This document shows, piece by piece, positions 47,701 to 62,700 of a stretch of 64,000 nucleotides of DNA. Location: NCBI GenBank assembly GCA_046349935.1, contig JAXMBK010000009.1:372001-436000 (forward strand). Reading direction: 5' to 3'. The DNA comes from CAIXSC01 sp046349935 (lineage in GTDB: Bacteria > Planctomycetota > Planctomycetia > Pirellulales > Pirellulaceae). The translations under genes were made by a program, and so were the position numbers. How positions within the stretch are numbered: the stretch's first letter is position 1; the number at the start of each line of letters is the position of its first letter. Below the pieces are notes generated by a model that saw only the letters and a list, made by a program, of their open reading frames with translations, did no database searches and had not been told where the DNA came from.

Positions 47701-50700
47701 GCCGACCAACGAGCTGCCTCGGTAGATTTCCAGTACGAGATTGTTCGTGGTTCCCTGCCTCCTGAGCAACACGTTGTCCGAGGTCGCGCCATTGCCCAGG
47801 TCAAACAAGCGAGCGTCGGTCTTGACCGCCGTCGGGTAGAACCAACCGTCGAACGTCAACCCCGTCGAGAAGTCGTTAAACCCGCTCGGCAACTGCGCGT
47901 GATCGTCGACGCCGTCGAGCGTAACGGCGGGGACCGCGAAGTTGAAACGCACCACTTCCCCTTCGGTCGCGGCGATGTCGGGACTGCCCGTGAGTCCCGG
48001 CACGCTCACCAATAGAGTATTGAGCGACAAGGTTGATTGAACGAGCGCCGCCAGCGCCGGATCGGTCGCCGACACGCTGGTTCCTTGCAGATTTAGCAAT
48101 TCAAGTTCCCTCAAGCCGGCCAACGCGCCGACGCTGACGATGTTCGTCTGGTTCGTCAGGTTGAGGGACTTCAAGTGCGCGGCGCCGACCGGTCCGAACG
48201 CGGTCTGTTCCGACACGAGCGCCGCCAGGGCGCCGTTGCTCAGCAGCGGCCCACCCGCCGTGCGGCTCAGGTCGAGCGACGCCAGATGGATGAAATGTTC
48301 AAGCCCAAAAACATCGCTGACGTTCTGCGCAACGAGCGATGTGATCGAGGCAATGCGCGAGGCGGTGAATTCGAGCGTCGCATCGCCATCGGCCGTCCAG
48401 GGAATGCCCAACGCCGCCGCCGTCGCCGCTGCAAGGGCTGGGTCGGCGATGGCAATTAATGGATCCAAGACGGGCAAGGCCGATTCCGAGATCGACTCGC
48501 CCGTCTCCAACCCCACGGCGACATAATCCGAGGGATCGGCATCCATCACCTCCACCGATTCGGCGTCCATCACGTCGGCGCCGCTCTCCCCAAACAAGCG
48601 ATCTGCATCGAAGTTGCCACGCAACCAGTCATCCCCGTCTCCGCCTCGCAATTCATCGCGATCAGGCCATGTCGACGATTCGTGCGTGGCGCCTCGCTGC
48701 GGCGGAGCAAACATGATCAGAAAGCTGGGATTCGGCGTCGCATCGGCCGGGTATAAACGCAAGTAATACGAGCCCGCCTCGACCGTCCGCAAATCGAAGA
48801 CCCCTTGCCGCGACTGCAAGACGCGGCCGGTCGAAGAGACCAAGTCGCCCAGGACGCGACCATCCAATCGAATCGCGTCGCCCGGCTTTCCATCGCCCAG
48901 CGTGGTGAAGCGGAACCAACGTTCGGCGGCGCTCAGTACAAAGGGAACCCCCGCGTCGTCGAAGACTTCCTCGCGTCCCGTGCCCCGGTCGACCACCACT
49001 CCGCCCAGTCCGGGAATCGACGCGTTCTCGAGCACCTCGGGTTCGCCAATCGGCGTCAACGTCCTCTGTCCAGAGACGATGTAAACGTGCCCTGCATTCA
49101 GATAACCAAACTTGCGCAGCGCCCGCGCTGTCGGGTCGATGATGACGAGGTCGGATGTTCCATCCTGATTGAGATCCACACTGGCTGGCGGCAGGCTGCC
49201 TCGCGGCGAGAAGCGGGCGTCCGCATCCGCCGACGTGAGCGTCGCCCCCTGGCTGCTCGGTGCAAAAATGACGTCGGTGGTCGTCGAATTGCCAAATTGG
49301 ACGGCCAGATCTAGCTTGCCGTCGGCGTTAAAGTCGCCGCTGTTGAACGCCAGCGCATCGGTAATCGTCAAATCAGCCGCCGATAGGATGGCCGAACGGT
49401 TCCCACCGCCGTAAAAGATCGAACCACCTTGATAGGCGATGTCGTCGAAGCCGTCCGAGTTGAGATCCCCCACCGCATAGGCTTTCGCGCGGCTCGTCCC
49501 CGTAGTCGGCGACAACGTCGCCACCAGTGATCCCACGGACGCTGATCCGAACAAGAGCGGACCGGACGGCGAATCGGTCGGCAACAGAATCGAGCCTCCG
49601 AAGGACGCACGAGCGCCGCCGAAACCGAGCGGTCGCGACACGACTTGTTCGCCTTCATTCAATAAGGTCAGACCATCGTACAAGAGCGGCTTATTCACAA
49701 CGACCAATTCGATCACTCCGTCTGCGCTGCGGGCTTCCAGGAAGGGGACGCTCAGCCGCAATGAAGTCGCATCGATCCGCGCATTCTCGGCCTCAAATGC
49801 CCCTTGTTCGTCAAAGGTGACGAACAGCATCCAGTTGCCGTTCATTCCGGCGCCCAGGTTGGCGAGCGAAAAGGAATCGCTATGGCTTGTCAGCGTCGCG
49901 GAATTGCTCGAGTCGCGACCGAAGGTGTGTCGCTTCACGCCGTCGGGTGAATAGAGTTCGAAGGTGACGTTATGATTGTCGCAGATGAAAAAAACGCACT
50001 CCGACTGCGGAAACACGCCGTTCACGTTCAGCGTCGCATTCAACGTCGAACCGGCATGCCCCAGCGAGTTGAGCCCGCTCACAGGAATGTTCGAAAGGAA
50101 GACTCGATTCGTGAACGCGCCGCCGGCATTAATAACGGTCGCCGTGTTGCTCGACGAAGGATAACGATTCTCCTTCTTGCGAGTTCCCAGCGTCGAATTT
50201 ATCGAGTCGATCGTTCCGCTCAAGGTCGATTGATGAACCACCGTGAGGGGAAACAAGTTGACCGTCGTGCCCTCGTTGACGACCGTCTCCGAGTAAGTCA
50301 GGGTCATTTGTGAAATGAGGCCCGGATAGATCTGAGCCGTTGATACGCCGGGTATGGCCAGCTTGCTATCGGGAAACGTTTGGTAGCTATCGGGAATCGT
50401 AACCACCTTCGGAGTGTACCCTGTGAAATTGCCGTTCGAATCGTAGTTGGGCACATTGATCGTGAAACTGTATCCCGGAATAAACTGGTAATTGCGGAAG
50501 ACTCCGACGCCCAACGGCGACAAACCAAGCGGCCGTTGCGAAACGGTTTCGGACGCCAAGACGCTAATCTCATTACCGCCGTCGGTCGTCGTCAGCACGA
50601 TCTGGCCGCCGCTGATGGTCGCGCGTACTTCGTTCGCCAGCAAGCTTCCTTGAATCTTCGCGTTTAGCTGCTCGACCAAATCGTCGATCGTCGCGAATGC

Positions 50701-53700
50701 GTCGGCGTCCGGTCCGTCAACCAGTTCGATGGCGAATGTTTGGACGATGTCCGAGACGCCGATCGTCAATTCAGACACCAGACTGCGTGTGTTGGTCGGC
50801 GCGCCGCCGTACACGATGACGCCGTCTCCCTGGACGCTGGGCGACGTCGCTAGTTCCACCGTGATCGCCAACTGTTGCTCGCCGAACAACAAGTCTTCCC
50901 GACCGTCGTTATCGACGTCGCCCACACGAATCAGCGAGAGATCGCCCAGATCCCGCTCAGTCCGGATCTGCATGAGCCGATCGACGCGCGTCAGATCGCG
51001 CGACGCAGTGGCGATGACCGATCCACTGAAGACGTCGCCGTAGTTTCGTACACCACTCACCACCGATTCCTTGGCAGGCGAGTTGTTGGTGACGACGACC
51101 ACGTCATCGAGATGATCGCCGTTGAAATCCGCGACCAGGGCCGTCGCCGTCGAGTCGGGTGCGAAGGGAGAACCAGCGTGGTAGCCGATGCGAATGCGGC
51201 GGCTATTCGATTGATCCAAAAACGTTGTCGCAAAGCTGCTGTTCCAATCGCGCGGCCAAGCCCGTCCGCCTCCTGTGGCGCCGCCGAACACGACCGTTGT
51301 TACGATTCCCGTAACGTCGGTCCGCACGAATACGAGATCGCCGCGTCCATCTCCGTTGATATCTCCAAAGCTGGCCGCGGGTTGGCCCAACGCCGCGTGA
51401 TCGATCACGAACCGAGAATGCTCCAACACATCTTCGACCGTCGTATCGTCGTAGGGGCCGTAAATCACGTAACTTTGTGCCGCGCCGCGGATCAAGTAGT
51501 CGTCGCGACCATCTGCATTGAAATCGCCAATCGTCTGGACGCTCGACAACCCGGCCTCCCAAGAACCGCCTTCGATACGGGGCGCTTCGCTGCGCAACTC
51601 TACAATCTCGTCGTCGTCTCGTTGCCACAAATCCGTTTCAGGGATGACGGTCGAAGCCGCAGGAAACGCCATGTCGTACGGATGCGTCTCCGGCGGCAGC
51701 CCCGTTAGAACTGGATATCCCTCGGGAATCGGACGAATGGTCGGGGGATAACTGAAGGGCGAAAAGCCCGCATTGAAGTACCCCGACACATAGTCTCTAT
51801 CCGAGTCGCCGTATAAGTGGTCGCTTCCAGCGCCGCCCAGCACCAGATCAAACCCCGCGCCCCCGCGGATCACATCGTCGCGCACGCCGCCATACAAATA
51901 GTCGTCGCCCGCGCCGCCGTCGATCATGAAGGCGCTAATCGACGCGCCCTGCTCGAAGTCGCCGAGCTTGATCCCCCAAGTCTCCGTGTCGCGCAGCGCC
52001 GTCATCTCGGCCCGCCCCACATCGAACACCCGTTGGAGATCTTCGTCGCTCAGGGCGGACGCAAAGATGCGTACGTCGTCGATGCGTCCCTTAAAGAATT
52101 GATTTCCCGACAGGTTTCCGCGGCCGACCGCAAAGTTGCTTGCGTCCGGAACGTTGTGCCCCGTCGGCGTATCGGCCGCCACCTGCACCCCGTTCAGATA
52201 GAGGCGGCGAGTCGTCCCGTCGAACGACGTTGCGACGTGGTTCCAGGCATTCACCAACGACCCGACCGGAGCGGCCAGGGCGTTGTTCCCCCACGTCGCG
52301 TCAATCCCCGTACTCGTGAGTCGCAGAGTGTTGACTTGGTTCGAAGTGCCGTAATTGCCCCAACCGACGATGCCCGCGATCTTCATCTCGTCGGGACGTA
52401 TCCAGGCCGCAAGCGTGTACGGCGCGTTGCCGATCGGCAAGCTGGTCGGGGTCGCGGACATGTAGTCGTCGACGCCGTCCAGCTGCACCACCGACCCCAA
52501 ACGCTCCCCATCGGGCAAAATGGAGAATCCGCCTTGGTTGACGCCCTCGCCGTTGTTGTTTCCCGACACGTCTCCGAGCGCGAATCTATCAAACGAATAG
52601 TGCGCGGCAGCCGTTTGATCCGGCGCCACGCCGATCGGCGCGAACTGAAATCCCGGATCAGCGCGGAACGCATCATTGCCGCTCCGCAAGTCGGCTTCCG
52701 ATCGTTCGACGTCGCGCACTTGGTAGTATGCGTATTGCTGTTCGTACCCCAGCAACCCGCTTTCCAGTTCGACTTGTCGGAACGATTGCGTCCCAATGTC
52801 CCACACCAAGCTGGAAAGCTCATATCGGTTGAACATCGGTTCGAAGCGTACGGCGGCGTAGTCGTGGACCGGATACCCGCGGCGATCCAAGTCTCCCCCC
52901 AAAAACAACACTCGGTCGCTTCCCGTTCCTCCCACGAACAGGTCGCTCTCCGTCGGCACGGTCGTCTCCGTCACCGGCGTGAACTGCGTGTCGGGCTCGG
53001 CGCCCAGCAACGGCAACGCATCGGGGATGACTTGGAACGTGTCGTCCCCCGCTCCGCCGAACAAGAGATCGGGCGCTTGCCGGTCCAGCCCGCCTGACAA
53101 CACGTCGTTCCCATCTAGGCCGAAGATCCAATCCTCCCCCGCTCCGCCCTGCAGAACATCGTCCCCCGCCCCGCCCAGAATCACGTCCCGACGTTCCACA
53201 TCGCGACGCAAACTCAAGTCGATCGACGGCATCGCCGCCAACGGTCCCGCATCAGACGTCCCGGACAGGTTGAATCGCAAGTCGTAGATCGTCGGAACCT
53301 GAACAGGACTGCTCACTTTGAGCAAATACACGCTGTTTGGATTGAGTCCCGCCAGCGAGATGCGGCTCTTCTGTCCGTCCACCAAGTTCGGCGCAATGGG
53401 CAATGCATCCAGCGTCGTGGCGTCCAGAATCTGCAGCGCCAGATTGTCGATCGGCGAGCCGCTTGCCAATTCAATCTGCGCGGTGGCACTCCCATTCGTC
53501 TGGAACCGGAAGAAGTCGACGTCCTGAGAATTATCCAGCGTCAGACCTGTGAACAGCACGCCCGTCGTGACGCTCGTTCCATCGAATGCTCGCAACGTTC
53601 CCTGCTCGCGAGCCACCAGCCCGTAGGCCTTCGCCGGCGAGTCGTTGCGGCCGCGCGTTCCGAGTCCCGAACCCGAACTCTCCGCCTTGTCCACCAAGAT

Positions 53701-56700
53701 CGGATTGCCGCCCCGAACATATACACGATCGTCGCCGCTCCCTGCATCGATCCAGACCGTCTTCTGCACCGTCGGTCCCACTTCGATCAAGTCGTTGCCC
53801 GCCAGCGCATCGATCAGGATGACTTGGAAGTCCCCTTCGGGAGGCAACAGACTATCGACCAGCGCGGTCCGCGCTTCCTCCAGACGCGCCAGCGCCGCCG
53901 TCGACTCGCCCGCAGCCTGCGCCGCCTGGAACTCGGACAACTTGAACACCAGATCTTCGGCGTCCCACAACCGATTGCCGGCGCCGTCTTGGGCGTTGAA
54001 GTCGAGTCGCACTTGCGCGGCGAAGCTGAAGTTGCCGTTGTTTTCGGTCAACCGCGTGATCAGATGGTGGTCGGCCAGCAAACCGGGTTCGGTGACCAAG
54101 TCGACGCGGATCTCGTCGTCTGCATTCGTACCGCTCACATACCACACCTGCTCGGATTCACGCGCATACCGCTTCCACTCGTCATCCGGCGCCGCGTCAT
54201 TCAGCGACTCGAACGTGCTGCCGTTGGCGCGAAATAGCGTGTCCTCGCCGCCGTCGCCGTACATGAAGTCGGCGCCGGTGCCGCCGTACAGCGAATCGTC
54301 GTGCATGCCGCCCAGCACTCGGTTGAGCCCCGTGTCCTCGAGCACGCGGGCGGGCTTCGTGGGATCGCTATCGAGGAGGCCGTCGGGAATCGGATTCCCC
54401 GCGGAATCGAAAGCGCCGGCGAAGTCGCCGCTGTCCTGGAACAAGGTCGCAGCACTCTGCGGGCTGACGCTGGGATCAACATAGACGCCGAACTGAGCGT
54501 CGCCCGCGGGCTGCGGTGCAATCGACCAGGCATACAGTTCGTTCTTGCCGGCGCCGCCCAACAAATCGTCGTTCCCCTGACCGCCGAACAAGACGTCGCG
54601 GTCTTGGGACGTTCCATCAGCGCCGCCCCACAGTCGATCGTCGCCGGCGAAACCATACAGGACGTCGCTGCCGCGCCCGCCATCCAACCGATCGCGCCCC
54701 GCTCCGCCGATCAAGATGTCGTCGCCGCTGTTGCCGTCAAACACCCCGACCCAATCGCGGCTGCGCGCCGCCAACTGGCTGAGGTCCAGCGCCGCCGTCG
54801 TCCCGGCGGCCACGGGGTTCGCCACGCCCGCCGGCAGCGGCGTCTGCGCCGTGACGAAGCCGAGCACGTCGTTCCCCGCCAACCCGTCGACGCGCAGTTG
54901 TTCCACCAGGAAGTCGCCCGAGTCGCCCAATAAATCGATGTTCAGAAACTTTACCGCGGTCCCGCGTTCGTAGTAATCCAACCGCACCAGGGGCTCGGCG
55001 TTGCCGACCGGGATCGTCTGGCTAAGCAAAATGACGTCGTTCTTGCTTGTCCCGTCGATCAGCAGCAAATCGGTCGCTCGGTCGTCGCTAGCATCGCCGC
55101 GGCGCTGATTTCCAAAGTGACCGTCGATCACGTCGGTGAAACTCGCCGACTGCAGCGACTGCGCCGCGCCCAACTTGGTCGGCAACACGAAGAAATCGAT
55201 GCCCGATCCGCCGTACTGGCGGTCTGAACCATTTTGTCCTTCGATCACGTCTCGGCCGACGCCGCCCCACAGTTCATCGTCGCCGCCGCCGCCTTGCAGT
55301 TCGTCGTTCCCCGCCTCGCCGTACAGCAAGTCGGCGCCGCCCGTCATATCGGCGGCAGCATTGAGCACATAGTTTGATCCGCCCAAGATGTCGCCGCGCA
55401 GCACGTCGTTGCCGTCGCCGCCCACCAGCAGATCGCCGCGGTAGTTGCCTTGCAGCAAGTCGTCCCCCAGGCCGCCGAACAGTTGGTCGCCGGTCAACAG
55501 CGACTCGCTGGCGGAGGCATCGCCCGCGAAGGCGAACAAGCGATCGTCGCCGGCGCCGCCGAAGAGTCGTTGCCCCGCTTGTCGTCCCGCCGTCCCGGCG
55601 CCCGACTTCAGTACGTCGTCCCCCTCATCGCCGTACAGTTGATCGATGCCGGCGCCGCCTTCGAGCCCGTCGTGGCCGCGGCCGCCGCGCAGGACGTCGT
55701 CGCCGTCGCCGCCGTCCACCGTCGCGTCATGCCCCTCGCCTGCATCCAGATAGTCGTTCCCGCCCTCGCCTCGCAGAATGTCGACGTTCCAGCCACCGAA
55801 CAGAACGTCGTCTTGTGCGCCGCCGATCAACACATCGTCGCCGTCGTCCGGCGTCCCATCCCACGATTCGCCGTTGACGATGACCGGCGTGATTAGCGGC
55901 GGCTGATAGCGTGCCGGATCGTTGATCGGATCGTCCACATTATCGTTCGTCGTGTCGCTCGTCGGGCCGCGGCCGAAGTTCGCCGGGTTGCTGGAATACA
56001 GTTGCTCCATCGCCGCAAACTCGGGCGGCAGGGTGAACTGGCTCGCCCCCAGGAAATCGGTCCACGCGCCCAGCATCTGGCCGCCGAACAAGAGATCGCG
56101 GCCGTCTTCGCCTTGAAGCGTGTCGTCGCCGAGTCCGCCGATAAGCAGATCGTCCCCTTCGCGGCCGAACAACTGATCGTCGCCAGCGCCGCCTGCCAAC
56201 ATGCCGGCTCCCACATCACCGATCAGCAGATCGTTCGCTGCCCCGCCAAACACGTGCTCGACGTCAAACACCTCCGGCACGCCGGTCGCGAATCCCGCTT
56301 TGAGGTTCACGGTGACGCTGTGGACCCAACTGGAGTAATCAAGCGTATCGTCGACGCCGCCGCCGCCTTCCAGCGACCCGGCGACGCCCGACGAGCGGTT
56401 CTGCAACACAAACCGGTCGGCCAGCGCACCGCCCGCCAACGATTCGAAACTGGAGAATGAGAATGGAATCGAGAGCAAGTCGGAGCTAAGAATGCCGACG
56501 TTGAGCCCCGTGAGCGTCCACAAGTTCAGCCCATCCACGCCGACAAGTCGATCCTCGCTGCGACCGCCGATCGCTTCCTCGAAACCACGCAGCGTCACGC
56601 CTTGCAACGTTTGGGCCTTCAAGTTGATCGTCGTCGACGTCGTGTAAGCCGCCAGATCGACGACGTCGTAACCGCCGCGGCCGTCGAGCAGCGACGCAGC

Positions 56701-59700
56701 CATGGCGCCGTTGGCGAAGACGAATCGATCGTTCGCCTGTTCGCCGCCCACCCAATTCTCGATGGCGTCGAACGCCGCGAGCGTCCCGCGCGTCGCCGCG
56801 ACAAGCGTACCGGCATTATTCGCCGAGATGTTCCAGGTCAATGAGACGCCCGTCTCGTTGGCCGTCACTGCTTCCAACCGATCATTTCCCGCGTCTCCGT
56901 GGACGCTGAGCGACGATGCGCCGCCGTTCAGGATGGCGTCGCTGTAGACGCGCACCAGATCGTCGCCGTCGCCCAGGTACAAGTGCGTATCGAGCACCGT
57001 CCGCAGATCCTCGACCTCGATCACATCGGCCCCGGAACCTAAAAACAGGTCCACTCGATCCAAGTTCGCGAACTCGATCGTCCCCGTCGACATCCCCAGG
57101 CCAGTGAGGCGCTGCAGAGTACGATTCTCTTGCGTCGTGCGGCCGTTGACATCGAGCACGGCGACCGAGCCGACGTACGCATCCATGCGCCCCGTCAACG
57201 CGTCGCGCACGCCGTCGCTGATCACGTTCACGCGATCGAATCCCGTTCCGCCCGACTGCCGCTGGATCTCGGTCTTGAAGAGCGCCACGGGGCGAGTCGC
57301 ATTGACCGTAATGAGACTCGGCGGGCTCGTGAACAAACTCGTCACCGTCCGCGTCGTCGTCTTCACGCCGCGGTCGGTCAGCCACAACAGTTGCCCTTGC
57401 GCGTTTCGCTCCTGCACCAGTCGCTCGATGACGATCCCGCTGGCATCCAACTGCACGACATGCGCCCACAATTGACCGCCGTTGTTGAACGCGATCGGCG
57501 CCTTGGTTTCGAGCGCATACGAGATTCGGTTGCCGTTGGCGTCGAAGTAGGTCTGCGTCGGTTCCGTGGCGACGTAGGTGAGCGGGATGTTGGTGAGCAG
57601 CGCCAAATCCGCCGGCGTGACCAACCGCGGCACGACCACTTCTTGATAATGGTCGTCGCCGTCGACGATCAGGCGCGCATCGATGCCGTCAAGATTGCGT
57701 TGCACTTGATCGCGAACGTCGATCACGTCGTCCCCCGCGCCGCCCAGGATGAACGTTTCGCCGTTGATCCCCTCCACAGAGACTCGGTCGGCGCTGCCCC
57801 CCAGGATCAGGCGCGTAGCGCCGGCATGCGTCGCTCGAATCGTAAAGTTGTTCACGACGGTCGCCACCGACGCATCGTCGATGCGATTGTCCAGTCGCAG
57901 TTCCATGTCTTCCAGATTCACGAACTCGACGCCGTCGTAGCTCTCGCCTACGGACGACACACCCTGCCCCATCCCGAGTCCTTGCAGTTCGAGGTAGGTG
58001 CGGAAAAGCGATTGAGGCGGCGTCGTCGACGAGCCGTCGTGATCGCCGATCCGCTGCCGGAACGTCGTCACATAAACGGGAGTCAGGCCGTCGACCAACA
58101 CGGGATTGCCCGAGGCGTCGGTCTTGTAAATCGGCTTGCCTTGCGCATCCAGCTTCGGACGCGTCGCGCCATTGACCACTTCGGTCTCGGGAACCGGCAC
58201 CTTGCCCGCAACCAGCTTCGCGGTGAACCCCGACGGCGGCGACTCCTTCAGCGACTCGCTGCCGTTTTCAGCGACCACAATCTCTATCTGCCGCTCGACA
58301 CCGCCCGGCCCCGCGAAGACCTGAAACTTGACTCGGTCGTAGACCGGCGTGGTCTTCGACGCGAGCGTCCCTGGTACGGCGGCGCCATCGGACCGTCGTT
58401 GACCGTCCTGATTATGCACGATCAGCCGGTCGCCGGTCGTCTCCGTATTGACGGGGGTCCCCTGCGAGTTATTCGTCACTGCGGCGCCGCCGTCGATCGT
58501 GAGCTTGCCTTGAATTCGCGAGACATCGAACGAGCGTTCCGCCTTGTAGGCGAATGCGGGGGGATCGAGCGTCACGGCGGGCGGCGTCACCTGTCGCGGC
58601 GTCGGCAACACCCAGAATGGCAACTCGCCAGCAATCGGCGCCATGTCGAATGAGTAATACGTTTCGGGCGAGAAAATCCACCATTCGCCATAGCCATGCG
58701 AATACTCAAACGTTGCCAGCGTCGCGTTGATCGTGTCTTGAATCACCTCTTCGACTGACTTCGCAAATCGAATCTGTGGATACGAAAGGATCAGCGACGT
58801 CATGGCTGACCTCACCGCCGAGTCGATGTAGAGGCGGCGAAACACGTCGCCGAATACGAACATCTCGAATCCCAGATGCCCGTCACGCTTGAAGTACTGT
58901 CGCGGAGCATCGTAGACGCCGGGTTGGAAGAACTGCACCGGCGGGTCTTGCACGGTATAGGTCGGCGGCTGATAGGTGAACGACGGCGGATCGAACACCA
59001 GCACCGGGTGGTCCCCGCCCAGATGAATCTCGTCGTCGCCCGACCCGCCGCGAATCGTCAGATCTAGATCTTTCGTCGTTCCCAGCACATAGATCTGATC
59101 GTTTCCGCCGGCGCCGTTGATCTCCAGCCGCTCGATCTCGGTGAAATAGACGATGCGCCCCGCGCCGGCGACCGACGTTTCGGTGACGACGAACGTGTCG
59201 CCGATCGGCGTGCCATTGACCACCAGCGTGTCGGTCCCCGAACCGCCCGCGATGAAAACGGGCGCGTTTTGTAGGTACGAATAGCGGTTCACGCCGTCGC
59301 CGCCGAACAGCGTGCTCAAGTTCTTGACGCGTTCTCCCTCGGCGGTCGGTTCCGTCAGCGTGAGGAAGGTATTGATGACGAACGTGTCGTCATGCGCGCC
59401 GCCATGCAAGAACAACTTCGCCGTATTGTGGTTGACTTCGAACTCGTCGTTGTCGTCGCCGCCGTAGACGATCAGCGTCGCTGAGTTGCCGTTGGTCATA
59501 CGGCTGGCGTCCGCGATCGGCACCCCCTCGGGATACTCCAGCGTCCGATTTCCCGGATCGGGGATCGTGGGCACCGTTCCCACGATGAGTTTGTCGTTGC
59601 CGGTTCCCAAGTTGACGAGCGTCTCGACCGCGGTGTCGTCCGAGTAGACGGTATCGGCGCCGCCCAACGTATTGATCACCACGCGTTCCACAAACGTATG

Positions 59701-62700
59701 CGACACCTCATCGCGCTGCCCCGCACGTTCCGCCGTGATCTGGCCCGAGGTCAGGCCGCGATTGTTGCGATTGAGCCGGAAGAAGTCGGCGTCGCCGCTG
59801 CCGTAGACATGCAGTTCGTCCCAACCCGAGGTTCCCCCCGAGTCCTCGATACTGATGATCCCGCCCGCTCCTGGCAGATTCACGATGTAGTATTCGTTCC
59901 GCCCATCGGCGCGGAGACTTCCCTCGTTCCCGACGTTGTCGAGCGTTACGAGCCCGAGCCAAGGAGTCACTTCGTAGGCCGCCTGCCCAGCCACATGAAT
60001 GCGTCCATCCATGTCGTTCACCACCAGCAGATTATTGGTGCTGACGATGGCGTTTCCTTCGCGCGATTGCCCTACCAATTGCGCTCGCTCGAACATCCGG
60101 ACGCCGCCCGAGGTGAGCAGTTCCACCTGCGCCGGGCGGTTTTGACTGATCACTGGATCGAAATAGGTCGCCGCATAATGATCGCCCAAATCGGCCAATG
60201 GCGTGATGACGGGCGCCGGGAACTTGGGATCCGGAGGCGTTTTTCCTTGGTCCTCCGCCTGACTGCCCTTCGTGAAGGCCGTACCATTCGAAGCCGTAAT
60301 CCGCCCCGCGAAGAACAGGTTGCCCGTCAACGTCATGTCGACGTCTTGCACCTCGACCAACGTGTCGACATCGGCCGGGTTCGTGTTGTCTTCGAAGAAC
60401 AGATCGATTCCCGGACCGCCCGTCACCGTGTCGCCGCCCCGGCCGCCGTCGATCCGGTCGGCAAAGGCCGATCCCGTGACGCGATCGTCCCCCGCCTCGC
60501 CGGACAGCGTCAACGCGACGAGGTCGATGCGCACTTCCGTCGCGTTCAAGTCGTCGTTCCCTCCACCGCCATAGACCTCCAGTCGATCCCCCGTGGCCCG
60601 CTGAGCGCCCACGATCGAGTAGGCCATCGAGTATCCGGCGCCCACGGCCCGAACGACGTTCAATTGTTCGTCGCCCGCATCGGCGTTCTCCGCGCTCAGT
60701 ACAAAGCGATCCCCATCGCTCGACCGATCGCCGAACGCATTGTCGGCCGCGCCGCCGAAGAAGCGAATCATGTCCGCCGCTTGATCATTCCCGCCCGACG
60801 GGATTTCGATCTCGACCACCATCGTATTCGCCGTTCCGTCGGACAGGACAAGCGGCCGACCGTACTCGTCGGTCCGCGGCAAGCCGGTGCCGTTGAAACG
60901 CGGGACGCCGTTGCCGTCGACGATCCGTTCATCGGCGCGGCGCAGCATCGAATCGCCGTTCGCATAACGCGTTTGCACGCCGTTGGCGTCGAGCACCGGT
61001 GCGCCGGCTCGCTGCATCACGGTCGTCCCCGCCGCATGAAACAGGAACTGTCCGTCGGTCCCACGCCGCATTTCACCCGCGGCGTGGACCAGCGGCGCAC
61101 CCGTCGACGTGGACTGCGGCTCCCCCGCCGCGTCGTACACTCGTTCGCCGCCCAGCGCGAGCACCGGGTGCGTGAGTAGCCGATGCGAACCGCCGGAGAG
61201 CGACGTCAGATCGACGGCACGCCCTTGTTGCGCATCGACCAATGTCTCGGCCAGTTTGAGCGTGTTTTCTCCCGTGCGAATGACGAAGTACGTCTTTCCA
61301 CGGATGAGGCCCCCGATCGGCTGCGAAGTCGACGACGCAGGTTCGTAACCGACCATCGCTCCGGTTTGAAGTCCGTGTGCGGGCGCCGTGAACGTGTTCG
61401 AGTCGAGCGACACGGCCGCACTGTTCGAGCCGTCGAACGTTGGTTCGACATACGTCAAGGCAAAGCCATCCGAGCCCAGGACGGGTTCGTTGCCCAAATA
61501 GAACTTGAGCTCGCCGCCGGCGTAGGTCCGCGCCTTGCCCTGGCTATCCAGCACCGGTTCGCCCGGAGCATAGAACTTGGCTGAACCGTCGCCGTCGCGC
61601 AGAGGGCGATTCTGTTCATCGACGAACGGCCGTCCCGCTTCATCCAACCACAAGGCCGCGGCGCCCGCTTCATCCCTGATCGTCTGATACTGCTTCACCG
61701 TCCCGGCCGCCTGCCCCGCTTCAATCTGCACATCGACCACCGACGAACCACGCAGGTCGCGCACCTCGAGCGTATCCGCCCCCGCTCCGCCGTCGACGAA
61801 GACGCGTTCCACCGTGGTGAACCCAAAGAACTGATCCGACGTCCCGGCGACCATCCGCGCCCGATTGCCGCGGTTATCTTGCGTGAAGGTCGTCGACTGA
61901 CCGGCCGGGTTGGTGCGCGACACCGAGGCCGTCGTCGCGCCCGTCGAAACGATAATCGTGTCAGCCAGCGTCGACCCCGTGACTCTCAATTGGTCCGAAT
62001 CGCCGCCGCCGCTGACAAAGGCATCCGCACCATCTCCTGCGGCGATAAACGTTGCATCGATCGTGCGTGCACCTTGCCAGAACACCAAGTCGTCGCCCGC
62101 GTCGCCGCTGACGATGTCGAGCCCCAGCCCGCCGACCAGGTCGTCGTTGCCGACGCCGCCCTGCAGCACGTCGTCCCCCGCCTCGCCCAACAAGCGATCG
62201 TTATCGGCGTCGCCGTGTAGCCAGTCGTCCCCTTCGCCGCCGTCGAGCACATCATCGCCGGCCTGTCCGCGCAAAATGTCTCGACCTTTTCCGCCTGACA
62301 GACGGTCGCCGCCGCTGCGTCGCGCGATCTGCGCACCGGGGGCGCCCGTGTTCGTGATCACGACGACCTCGTCGCCGCCGGATAGAACATCGTCGCCGTC
62401 TTCCCCGATCAGTACGTCGTTGCCGCTATTGGCCGAGACGGTGACGCTGCCGCCGTAGATCACGTCGTTGCCGGCGCCGCCGTAAATGACGTCGTTCCCT
62501 TCGTCCCCGCTCAGCAAGTCGTCCTTTGGACCGCTCGTGATTTGATCGTTCCCCGCGCCGCCGCGAATCGTCGCGCGTCCCGACTTGGCCGGATCGGTCG
62601 CCTTGAGCGTCACCACGTCGTCGCCCAAACCAGCGTCGATGTCGAGGTCGGCGAGCACGCCGTCGTGGATGATGAGCGTGTCATTGCCGTCGCCGCCGCG

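Larger units (their letters stand above)
48590..62690 (-). other. RTX (hemolysin-type) calcium-binding repeat clusters
   Basis: Nonapeptides of the type GGxGxDxLx occur in clusters near 62050-62690 (GGAGNDVIYGGAGNDVIYGG), 60400-60560, 59040, 57750, 55240-56240, 54240-54760, 53040-53200, 51790-51945 and 48590-48660. They are separated by non-RTX modules. RTX repeats fold on calcium after export, usually by type I secretion in proteobacteria; the route here is not visible. Confidence 0.88.

Noticed and set aside
51817..53097. 426-residue plus-strand open frame
   Set aside because: Shadow of RTX and LamG coding sequence; no motif or start support.
57130..58653. 507-residue plus-strand open frame opposite the giant gene
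   Set aside because: It is a shadow of the minus-strand RTX/linker coding sequence in high-GC DNA: Arg/His-rich, with no domain and no start signal.
59698..61179. 493-residue plus-strand open frame opposite the giant gene
   Set aside because: Same reason; the antisense strand of codon-biased GC-rich sequence gives long open frames.
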